From Tricholomella constricta (Eukaryota; Basidiomycota; Agaricomycetes; Agaricales; Lyophyllaceae): a stretch of DNA of 64,000 nucleotides. The notes under the pieces are model-generated. The model was not told the DNA's origin, ran no database searches, and saw nothing but the letters and a program-made list of their open reading frames with translations. Below, one piece after another: positions 33,420 through 41,130 of the stretch (position 1 is its first letter; every line of letters begins with the position of its first letter). The position numbers and the translations under genes are program-made. Location of the stretch: positions 2,666,001 through 2,730,000 of the forward strand of contig JAACJP010000001.1 of assembly GCA_013368375.1 (NCBI GenBank), read 5' to 3'.

Positions 33420-36400
33420 TTAAATTGTGGGGTCCCGTGGTTTTCTTGGGAATAGTCGGTGGAATTTAAGGGCCATGTCCTTTGCTCCTTCTATATTTTC
33501 CGCTGGTTCCCAGGTATCGTCTTCGGGGCCGTACCCTTCCCATCGTACCAAGTAGAGGACGTGTTTCCCTCGTGTTCGGGAATCCAGGATCTGTCCCACT
33601 TCGTAGTGTTCTTCGCCCTCGACTTTGATCGTCTGCGGAGGTGGTTTTGATCGTCCGGGGAAATTCTCGTGCTCGTGCTTCTCGAGCAACTTGACGTGGA
33701 AGACATTGTGAATCCCTTTCAGTGTCGGAGGTAGTTCCAGTCGATACGCGTGGCTGGAGATCTTCTGCAGGATTTTGAAGGGGCCCAGTCTCCGGTGGTC
33801 CAGCTTTTTGGAGGGGCGTTTCGTTTTGATGTTCCGGCAGTCGAGCCATACTTCCGTTCCTACGGCCCAGTCTGGTGTAGGGTCCCGTTTCTTATCTGCA
33901 AATCGTTTGTAAGCTTCATTTGCGATCTCTATTTCTTTGCGGAGGTAGTCCTGGAGGGTCCGGAGGTCTACGGCTACCTCCTGGGCTTCTTTCGCCGGTA
34001 TATCTTTTATAGAGATTGTCAAGCGGGGGTGATAACCCTTGTTCGCAAAGAAAGGGGAAACTCCCGTGGTCGAATGGGTCGTATTGTTATACGTGAATTC
34101 CGCCAGAGGGAGCTGTGTTCGCCAGTTGGTCTGGAGATAGTTCACGTACATCCGGAGGTATTGTTCCAGTGTCTGATTTACTCGTTCCGTCTGGCCGTCG
34201 GTCTCCGGGTGATACGCGGTCGAAAGGTTCGATTTGATGTCCAGGGCTTTACATAGCGAGCTCCAGAAACGGGAGACGAAGAGGGTGCCTCTGTCGGAGA
34301 TGATGTCATCGGGCAGTCCGTGCTTGGAGAAGACATGTTCCAAGAATAGCTGAGCAAGTTCCTTTGCTGTGTCCGTTGTGTGACAGGGTATGAAGATGCC
34401 TTGCTTGGTGAGGCGGCATACTACGACCAGTATGGCGTCGTACCCATCCGATTCCGGTAATTCTACGATGTGGTCCATGGATATGGAGGCCCACGCCCTT
34501 CGCCCAATCTGGAGTGGTTTCAATAATCCGTATGGGCTATGGCGTGGGACCTTCGCTCTTTTACAGGTATGACAGCTTCGGACGTATCGAGTGACCTCCT
34601 TCCGTAATCCGGGCCAGAAATAAGTCCTCATGATGAGTTGTGTGGTCTTTCTGATCCCTGGATGTCCGCGCAGTTTGTGATCGTGGTGTTGCTGTAGGAT
34701 GTCGAGTCGTAATCTGGAATGGTCTGGTACATAGATTCTTCCGTCGCGAAGGAGTAGTTTGTGATCATCGGATAGGGAGAATGCGGAGGTCTCTTCTCCG
34801 GGTTTGGGTGCATGCCTTTCGAAGAAATCGTCTCGGGGTGCGTTCCGGACATTGTTTAGTAGGAGCTCCTCGTTCAGTATTAGGGCCGCGTTCAATCGTT
34901 CGGGGGGTATGATGATGCGGTTGTTGAAGGAGTTGTGATCCTGCTCGAAACCCTTCTTTGGATACACGTCCGCTCTTCGCGTAAGGGCATCTGGCTTCGC
35001 TCCCAGTCTTCCGGGTCGATAGTTTATCTGGAAGTCGAAGTTCGCCAGGCATTCCGACCATCGTGCTTGTCTGCGACTGAGTTGTTTGGTCGTGGAGAAG
35101 TACTGTAGGTTGTTGTGGTCGGAGTACACTTGAATGCGGTGGGGAGATCCCTCTAGGTAGGCCCTCCATTGTTTAAACGCTTCCACGATTGCTAGGAGCT
35201 CCTTGTCATAGATGTCGTAGTTGAGCTCCGCGTCTATCATAGTTCTCGCGTAGAAGGCGACCGGACGTAAGTCTTGTGATGTCTCGTCAAATTGGGAGAT
35301 GATCCCCGCTATGGCGAAGTCGGAGGCATCGCACTCTAGTATCACCGGTAGTTGAGGATCGAAGTGTCGTAGGATGGGTGCGGAGGAGAATGCTTTCTTC
35401 AATAGCTCGAAGACTCCTTCGCATTCGGAATCCCATTTCCAGATTGTGTCCTTTTGCGTGAGTTTATTTAACCTCTTCGTTATGCCCGAGTAATTGTCGA
35501 TAAACCGCCGATAGAAGTTTGCAAAGCCTAGGAAAGATTGGAGTTCCTTGACCTTCGTCGGTCTAGGCCACTTCCGGATCGCGTCGACTTTTCCTGGATC
35601 CATCTTTACTCCGCCGGGGGATACGATGACGCCTAGGTATTCGATCTCCGTAGTGTGAAACGTGCATTTCTCCGGTTTCGCATGAAGGTTGTGTTTCCGG
35701 AGCCTCTCGAGGACCTTCCGAACGTGTCCGTGATGTTCCTCTAAGGTCTCCGAGAAAACCAGAATGTCGTCGAGGTAGATCACTACGAACACGTCGTTCA
35801 TGTCGTGGAAGATGTCGTTCATGAAGTGTTGGAATGTCGCGGGTGAGTTTGTCATGCCGAAAGGCATTACCAGGTATTCGAAAAGTCCATAACGAGTGCG
35901 GAAGGCTGTCTTCCATTCGTGTCCCGGAGCTATGCGGACGTTGTTGTAGCCCACTCGGAGGTCGATCTTCGAGTATACTTTCGCTTTTTGAAGTCGGTCT
36001 ATGAGGTCTCCGATCAGAGGTAGAGGGTAACGGTTCTTCTTGGTGATCCGATTTAATCCTCTATAGTCCACGCATAGCCGGAGTGATCCGTCCTTCTTCT
36101 TTGCAAACAGTACCGGAGCTCCCGCTGACGAACTCGAAGGTCGGATGAACCCTTTTCCGAGCATCTCGTCGATGTAATCCTTCAATGCTTTCAACTCCAG
36201 TTCGGACATGTTGTATATCTTTCCGAAGGGAGGGGTAGTGTTTTCGTCGAGTTCCACTGTGTGATCGTAGGGTCGGTGTGGGGGGATGGTTTTCGCTTCG
36301 CCCGCTGAGAATACGTCTTCGAAGTCCCTGTACTCCGGAGGTACGACTTCCTCGAAGATTTCCCTTTCTGTCTTTGGTTGCTTGGGTTCATCGTCGGAGG

Positions 36401-37919
36401 TGTTATTGGCATGGAGGTGTTCTTCCTTTTCGGTGGGGGAGATGTGTAGTTGGAACGCTGTGGCTCCGTCCCTGATGAGGTTCGCGAATGGCGCCGCTCC
36501 GATCAGGCGGATGTTTTGTGTTTCGACATCCTCTTCTCCCTCTCCCGTTTCGTCTTCGGCCTCCGTTTCCGGGTTGGTTTCCTCTTCTTCCTGTGTTTCT
36601 GTCGTTGGGGACGTTGCGGATTTCCGTTTGGGGTGGGGTTTGAATTTGGACCTCGGAACGTTTGGAGGGAAGTAGTTCGGTGGGGGTGGTTTTCGGGTGC
36701 GTTTCCGTCCCGTTATCTCCTCTGGTGACTCGGTTGTCGGTGTTGGTACTTCCTCTTGGGGTTCGTTGGTGTTTGGGCGAGTGTCTTCCTCCTTCATGTT
36801 ATCGCTGGAGGTGTCGTTCTGATCGTTGTCGTCGTCCAGGAGGTCCCTGAGGAGGGGTTGTTTTTCCGAAAGGGGGTTGGCTGGTTTCGGAGCTTCGACG
36901 TCTTCCTCCTCCTCAAGGGTCACGGTTCTCCATTGCGTCTTCTGGGAAAGCGATATCGCGGCTAGTCCTGCCCCTTGTTCCATGGTCATGGACATTTCCC
37001 GCCAGTCGATGTCCGGATTTGCTTCCCGTAACCAAGGTAATCCGAGCACTAGTGGCGTGGCCGGGTGTAACTGTGTTATGAGGAGGTCGACCTTATACTC
37101 TAGTCCGTTCTCAAGTTTGATTGTTTCGGGACTATGGTGTGAAATGGCTCCACCTCCGCTGGGGTTTCCGTCGAACAGTTGTAGGGTCATGGGGCTGGCG
37201 AGAGGTTCCGGTTTCGTACACGAGGATTGTGCTATGAAATTTCCCGCCGCTCCACTATCGATAAGTGCCCGTAGTCGCGTTGAGGATCCTTCTAACTGTA
37301 CTTCGATCGTGAAGGAGCGAGCTGACCGCGAGGGTAAGCGTTGATCTCCTGTGCCTGTTGTCGTTGGGACGACTTCCTTTTTCCTTCGGAGGTCCGGTAG
37401 TGATCCTTCAATTTTGCCGTTTGACCCCCTTCGTAGCGTGATGCAGAGGTCTTTCCAGTTTATTCGGGGGTTGACCTCCTTCAACCATGATAGTCCCAAC
37501 ACTATCGCAGCTGTCTCGTGGAGTTTCGTAAGGAGGAACCTTATCCTCTGCGTGGTGCCGTCACTGAATTTGACGTCGTTGGTGGTATAGTGTGTGATTT
37601 TGCCCGATGCGGAGAGTTCTCCATCAAATAGGCAAAGGTTTATTGGGGGTTTGAGCTCCTCAAGGTGGAGCCCGCGTGATGTCGCCATGTCGGAGTCCAT
37701 GAAGTTGTCGGTAGCTCCGCTGTCGATAAGCGTATTTTCGGGTTTTTCTCCTCCTCCGTTTGGCGTGAGGTGTATTAAGAATGCCAGGGACGAGTGGGAG
37801 GAGAGTGTTACAGTGCGGGTGTCCGTTGTCGATAGTGCCGTTGCGCGTAGTTTAGTGTCAAGGCCCGGTTTCAGCTCTTCGCGATTCAGAGCCCGGGTAA
37901 GTCCTGAATCGCCCCCGCG
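33420..37919 (-). CDS. Gypsy pol polyprotein (-1 frame)
   Basis: 1499 codons after a -1 slip from gag; the frame is open through the overlap. Order: protease-like domain 1 (TLIDSGATDNFM, DSG at 37716-37724, then VLGLSWLKEVNPRINW), domain 2 (ALIDSGAAGNFI, then VLGLPWLREANPDIDW), acidic linker, reverse transcriptase (VLFAKKKDGSLRLCVDYR, KIDLRVGYNNVRI, FVVIYLDDILVFS), RNase H (LECDASDFAIAG, YDKELLAIVEAF, VYSDHNNLQYF), integrase (HHDHKLRGHPG..CHTCKRAK zinc site; MDHIVELP, ISDRGTLF, TDGQTERVNQ as DDE core) and a C-terminal chromodomain (HYEVGQILDSR, YLVRWEGYGPEDDTWEP). The chromodomain marks a chromovirus that may target modified histones. No stop interrupts the frame. Confidence 0.93.
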   Translation of the reverse strand, partial: RGGDSGLTRALNREELKPGLDTKLRATALSTTDTRTVTLSSHSSLAFLIHLTPNGGGEKPENTLIDSGATDNFMDSDMATSRGLHLEELKPPINLCLFDGELSASGKITHYTTNDVKFSDGTTQRIRFLLTKLHETAAIVLGLSWLKEVNPRINWKDLCITLRRGSNGKIEGSLPDLRRKKEVVPTTTGTGDQRLPSRSARSFTIEVQLEGSSTRLRALIDSGAAGNFIAQSSCTKPEPLASPMTLQLFDGNPSGGGAISHHSPETIKLENGLEYKVDLLITQLHPATPLVLGLPWLREANPDIDWREMSMTMEQGAGLAAISLSQKTQWRTVTLEEEEDVEAPKPANPLSEKQPLLRDLLDDDNDQNDTSSDNMKEEDTRPNTNEPQEEVPTPTTESPEEITGRKRTRKPPPPNYFPPNVPRSKFKPHPKRKSATSPTTETQEEEETNPETEAEDETGEGEEDVETQNIRLIGAAPFANLIRDGATAFQLHISPTEKEEHLHANNTSDDEPKQPKTEREIFEEVVPPEYRDFEDVFSAGEAKTIPPHRPYDHTVELDENTTPPFGKIYNMSELELKALKDYIDEMLGKGFIRPSSSSAGAPVLFAKKKDGSLRLCVDYRGLNRITKKNRYPLPLIGDLIDRLQKAKVYSKIDLRVGYNNVRIAPGHEWKTAFRTRYGLFEYLVMPFGMTNSPATFQHFMNDIFHDMNDVFVVIYLDDILVFSETLEEHHGHVRKVLERLRKHNLHAKPEKCTFHTTEIEYLGVIVSPGGVKMDPGKVDAIRKWPRPTKVKELQSFLGFANFYRRFIDNYSGITKRLNKLTQKDTIWKWDSECEGVFELLKKAFSSAPILRHFDPQLPVILECDASDFAIAGIISQFDETSQDLRPVAFYARTMIDAELNYDIYDKELLAIVEAFKQWRAYLEGSPHRIQVYSDHNNLQYFSTTKQLSRRQARWSECLANFDFQINYRPGRLGAKPDALTRRADVYPKKGFEQDHNSFNNRIIIPPERLNAALILNEELLLNNVRNAPRDDFFERHAPKPGEETSAFSLSDDHKLLLRDGRIYVPDHSRLRLDILQQHHDHKLRGHPGIRKTTQLIMRTYFWPGLRKEVTRYVRSCHTCKRAKVPRHSPYGLLKPLQIGRRAWASISMDHIVELPESDGYDAILVVVCRLTKQGIFIPCHTTDTAKELAQLFLEHVFSKHGLPDDIISDRGTLFVSRFWSSLCKALDIKSNLSTAYHPETDGQTERVNQTLEQYLRMYVNYLQTNWRTQLPLAEFTYNNTTHSTTGVSPFFANKGYHPRLTISIKDIPAKEAQEVAVDLRTLQDYLRKEIEIANEAYKRFADKKRDPTPDWAVGTEVWLDCRNIKTKRPSKKLDHRRLGPFKILQKISSHAYRLELPPTLKGIHNVFHVKLLEKHEHENFPGRSKPPPQTIKVEGEEHYEVGQILDSRTRGKHVLYLVRWEGYGPEDDTWEPAENIEGAKDMALKFHRLFPRKPRDPTI

Positions 37920-37925
37920 TTTCCC
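37881..37925 (-). promoter_or_regulatory. -1 ribosomal frameshift signal gag/pol
   Basis: In element sense: slippery heptamer GGGAAAC (37925-37919) in the right phase (G GGA AAC), a 6 nt spacer (GCGGGG), then a perfect 9 bp stem GCGATTCAG / CTGAATCGC (37912-37904 with 37889-37881) closing a 14 nt loop. The gag stop TGA (37888-37886) lies in the distal arm. The loop CCCGG could pair with CCGGG downstream of the stem, giving an H-type pseudoknot. Spacing and phase match known -1 sites. Confidence 0.85.
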
Positions 37926-40750
37926 TCTTCTGTCTTGTGATGGAATTCGAAGATGTCGTCGCCGATGAGGTAGGTGGCTCTGCCCATGGCGTTTGCTGTT
38001 GGGCAGTCGCGCATCCAGTGTTCCAGGTCACCGCATAGGATGCAGGCCTTGTCTCGAATTCGTTGTTGCTTTACATCTTCATCGATCTTCACCCAGGGGC
38101 GCGTTGACTTCTTGAATCCGAAGTTGTTGGCTTGTAGTGCCTCTTCGTCATCCCATGCGATTTCTTGGTCTTGCGCCTTACCTTCCTTACCTGAGTCCGG
38201 GTCCTGATCATGACTTTCGGCGTTCAAGCGTGCGTTCTTGTTCCCCTGAGCCGTTTGCGGCGTCGTGCGGCTTGCGGGTCCGGCCGAAGGTCCCATCGGA
38301 GGTCGTGCGGAGGTGTTGGAGGTGTTCGCATTATTCGCCCAGAGGGGTTTGTAGGACTCTGGATTTTCTATGCGATGTTCCCAGTACCTCCGGTCGATTT
38401 GGGTGACCAGATCTCGGTAACCTTCGTAGGTTTCGGGGCTTGGTGCGATGGCCAGGACGTTAAGGATTCGTTGGGGGAGCGCTTTCCGGAGTGTGAACTG
38501 TAGTGCTACCCAGTTCCAGCCTGTTTCGTACGCTTCTTGTTCGAACTTGATGATGAATGCTGTGAACTTTTCCCATTCCTTCATTTTCAGTCGCGAAATG
38601 TTGTTCTCGGCTTCCACTCTCGAGTTCGGTATTCCGAAGCGTGATCCTAATTCGTGTACGAATCCTTCCCAATTCGTGAACATTGGGTGTTGGGGGTTGT
38701 ACGTGAGTTGCAGCCGAAAGTAGTCCATAGCTCCGTCCTTTAAGTAGGAGCTCGCGAATGACACCTTCAGGTGATCCTGTTCGTAGGTGATCGCCTTGGC
38801 TTGAAACGTTACTAGGCATTCCGTGACGAAGGTTTTCCATCTCCTCGGTTCTTTTCCAGTGAAGGGGTCCGGTTTCCTGATGTCGATTTTCGATTCCAGG
38901 TTTAGGAGGTGTCGGTACTGTTCCGGGGTCAGGTTTTGGTTTGGGCCTAAGAGCTGTTGCGGTGGAGGTGGGGGTCGTTGAGGGTTTGCGAATTGGCCTC
39001 CTCCCGGATTTCCGGGTGGGCCTCCTCCTCCTCCTCCTCCGTGGCCTCCTCCTCCCGCTCCGGGACCTCCGGGGCCTCCCGGGCCTCCTGGTCCTTGTGG
39101 TGGTCCGTATCCTCCGTGACCTCCCCCTCCTCCAGGACCTCCTGTTCCTCCGGGGCCGTTTCCCCAATAACCTCCTCCTCCCCCTCCTGGTCCTCCGGGG
39201 CCGTTTCCCCATTGAGTTCCTCTCGGGGTAGGTGGTCCCGAAGATCCCGGAGGGGGTTGGGGCTGTGGAGGTGGTCCGTTGTACTGGGGGTTCGGTCGTC
39301 CGCCGGGTATGGGTGGGGCTGGTCCGGGGTTGTATCCAGTTCTGTATTGTTCGAACTGGGGGAATTGTTGTTGGGTCCCTTGCCTTCCGTCGAGGATGTT
39401 TACGTTTTGACCGGGGCCGGGGTCCGCTCCGATTCCACGTCGTTCTCTTGGGGAGATTGGGCGTGGGCCTTGTGGTGACCTCCTGTTCTGACTTGCCAGA
39501 TGAGGTGGTGTTTGGCACCAGTCTTCTCGTGCCCTAGGGGGTGCTCCCTCTCTTCTTTCCGAGTTTTCTTCGCGTAGTTCGTAGCTGTGGGCGTACGACA
39601 GTGGCGTTGGGATTCCCCGTTCCGACGGAGGTAGGGGAATGTTCTCAGGTTCCCTCGGAGGTACTCCTTCTTGGTTTGCGAAGGTCCCCTGTGGGCCCTG
39701 AAAACCCGAATTTGGCCTGGAAAACGGTCCTTCGACAGGGGGGTTCTCTTCGGGGATTCTTTGTAAGTTGTGGGCTCCCCAGAACCCGAACGTCGGAGCT
39801 CTTCGAGCGTCTGCCCCTGGTGTGACGGTGGGTTCGAACCCTTCTTGGCTGGGGGGAGCGTTCCCTTGGTTCATCCTCCTGAGTAGAGCCGAAGCTGTCT
39901 GCGTATTGACCGTGCTTGTCGCTCGTGGAGGTTCTTCGAATCTAGTTTCGATTCTGGAGGGAACGGGCTCCTGAATTGGCATGTGGAAGGAACGTCCCGC
40001 GCTTTGGGGGTCGGAGAATCTTCTTCCCTCGTTGGACGTCTGGATTTCTCCAGCCAGAGCGCGTAACCTTCTTTCGTTTCCCCCCATTTGTAGCAACACC
40101 GTCAGTTGTGGGGGTAATCGATGGGCTTCGTGCAGTTGCATGGTCGACAACACGAGGTTGGCCCATTGTTCCGGTGTTCGGGGTTGATGATCCATCCCCA
40201 TGGTTTCGACTAGGAGCTCGTGCGCTTGTCGTGAAAACTCTTCTCGCGTCATGCGGAGTTCGTAGAGTATCCTTTCGTGGTCTGAACCGTGTAGAAAGGG
40301 GTTTTGTTGACGAGCGAACTGTCCCTGTCCCTCCTCTCGTGCCCTATCCCTCCTCTGGAACATCTCCGGGTGCCTCAACCTTTCGTAGTACGATCCGGGA
40401 GTCTGGTTACTTGAAAGCGGAGGTCCGGAGGTCGTTGCGGATGGTGGTAAGGGGGGATAGTTGGGGGTGGCGAGTTGGTAAGAGGGGTTGAATACGTTTG
40501 AGGGGGTTCGGGGTAGGGGTCGTCGTGGGTCCTGACTGACTGAGGAAAAATCCCCCTCATGTTGGCCAGGTTGGAAGATCTGGTGTTCCAACCTGGACCT
40601 GTTGGATCCGAAAGTCCCTTGCATCGGAGGTCCTGTTGAGGCAGGGGAGGTTTCGAAGGGTGGTGGTGAAGGTCTCCTTTGAGTGAAGGAGGGACCTTCG
40701 AAGTTTTGATAGCGGATGGTTGTGTTAGGCTCCACTATCGTCGAGGACAT
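37886..40750 (-). CDS. Gypsy gag protein
   Basis: 954 residues from ATG 40750 (MSSTIVEPNTTIRYQ), unusually long for Gag. A disordered Pro/Arg/Gln-rich N-terminal two thirds ends in a Gly/Pro tract (plus-strand 38990-39250, repeats of GPGG and GGGG). Then the capsid-like retrotransposon gag domain: DPFTGKEPRRWKTFVTECL, DGAMDYFRLQL, WEGFVHELGSRFG, KFTAFIIKFEQEA, LRKALPQRIL. A CCHC zinc knuckle, CILCGDLEHWMRDC (C-x2-C-x4-H-x4-C), lies near the C-terminus. Ends with AIQDLPGL at the frameshift site. Forms the particle and packages RNA. Confidence 0.92.
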   Translation of the reverse strand: MSSTIVEPNTTIRYQNFEGPSFTQRRPSPPPFETSPASTGPPMQGTFGSNRSRLEHQIFQPGQHEGDFSSVSQDPRRPLPRTPSNVFNPSYQLATPNYPPLPPSATTSGPPLSSNQTPGSYYERLRHPEMFQRRDRAREEGQGQFARQQNPFLHGSDHERILYELRMTREEFSRQAHELLVETMGMDHQPRTPEQWANLVLSTMQLHEAHRLPPQLTVLLQMGGNERRLRALAGEIQTSNEGRRFSDPQSAGRSFHMPIQEPVPSRIETRFEEPPRATSTVNTQTASALLRRMNQGNAPPSQEGFEPTVTPGADARRAPTFGFWGAHNLQRIPEENPPVEGPFSRPNSGFQGPQGTFANQEGVPPREPENIPLPPSERGIPTPLSYAHSYELREENSERREGAPPRAREDWCQTPPHLASQNRRSPQGPRPISPRERRGIGADPGPGQNVNILDGRQGTQQQFPQFEQYRTGYNPGPAPPIPGGRPNPQYNGPPPQPQPPPGSSGPPTPRGTQWGNGPGGPGGGGGGYWGNGPGGTGGPGGGGGHGGYGPPQGPGGPGGPGGPGAGGGGHGGGGGGGPPGNPGGGQFANPQRPPPPPQQLLGPNQNLTPEQYRHLLNLESKIDIRKPDPFTGKEPRRWKTFVTECLVTFQAKAITYEQDHLKVSFASSYLKDGAMDYFRLQLTYNPQHPMFTNWEGFVHELGSRFGIPNSRVEAENNISRLKMKEWEKFTAFIIKFEQEAYETGWNWVALQFTLRKALPQRILNVLAIAPSPETYEGYRDLVTQIDRRYWEHRIENPESYKPLWANNANTSNTSARPPMGPSAGPASRTTPQTAQGNKNARLNAESHDQDPDSGKEGKAQDQEIAWDDEEALQANNFGFKKSTRPWVKIDEDVKQQRIRDKACILCGDLEHWMRDCPTANAMGRATYLIGDDIFEFHHKTEEGNAGAIQDLPGL

Positions 40751-40767
40751 GTCCGGTGGGTGGGAGG

Positions 40768-40779
40768 ACCTCGATATTA
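40768..40779 (-). other. Gypsy self-priming primer-binding site
   Basis: The 12 nt after the 5' LTR read TAATATCGAGGT in element sense. They are the exact complement of ACCTCGATATTA inside the LTR (41034-41023 in the 5' LTR; 30907-30896 in the 3' LTR). No tRNA 3' end complement (TGG...) is present. In Tf1 the first 11 nt of the mRNA pair with the PBS in this way. Confidence 0.8.
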
Positions 40780-41125
40780 TGTTAGGACCTGTGTAGCACG
40801 CCGGTTACAGAGTTATTCTGGAACCACCGAAGCGGACAGGCCTGACGTCCGTCAAGGAAGACGGCCTACGAAGGAGTATTCGGAGGTCGTGAGCGTTGAC
40901 GGAGGTGTTCACCGGGGCTGATTCGAACGAACGAGCTCAAGTGATACGGGTGTGAAGCCAAATAGATTGAGAGAGAGAGAGAGAAACGAGAACGAGAATC
41001 GAGAACTAGTCTTAACAATAGGTAATATCGAGGTAAGGAGTCTGAAAAGAAGTGGTGCCGTCATATATACGGTGGGCGTGCGTGGGAAAGCGTAAGTGAT
41101 TGCGAGTTTAGGGGCGGTCGTGACA
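40780..41125 (-). repeat. Gypsy 5' LTR with promoter
   Basis: 346 bp. In element sense TATATA at about 41069-41063 lies some 30 nt before ACCTCG at 41034, the start predicted by self-priming. U3 would be 41125-41035. Confidence 0.93.
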
Positions 41126-41130
41126 CCTGT

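Larger units (their letters stand above)
30653..41125 (-). mobile_element. Complete Ty3/Gypsy chromovirus with antisense gene
   Basis: 10473 bp, minus orientation. LTRs of 346 bp differ at one position (30933 A against 41060 G). Target duplication CCTGT at 30648-30652 and 41126-41130. Order in element sense: 5' LTR, self-priming PBS, gag, -1 frameshift signal, pol (two protease-like domains, RT, RNase H, integrase, chromodomain), an antisense intron-containing gene, polypurine tract, 3' LTR. The element is about twice the length of simple Gypsy elements, mainly through the long gag and the 2.2 kb antisense region. It probably belongs to the Tf1/sushi branch (chromodomain plus self-priming). 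Confidence 0.95.

Noticed and set aside
38941..39537. Plus-strand frames of 90-170 codons over the Gypsy gag
   Set aside because: Mirror of the Gly/Pro-rich gag tract on the other strand; low complexity keeps stops away.
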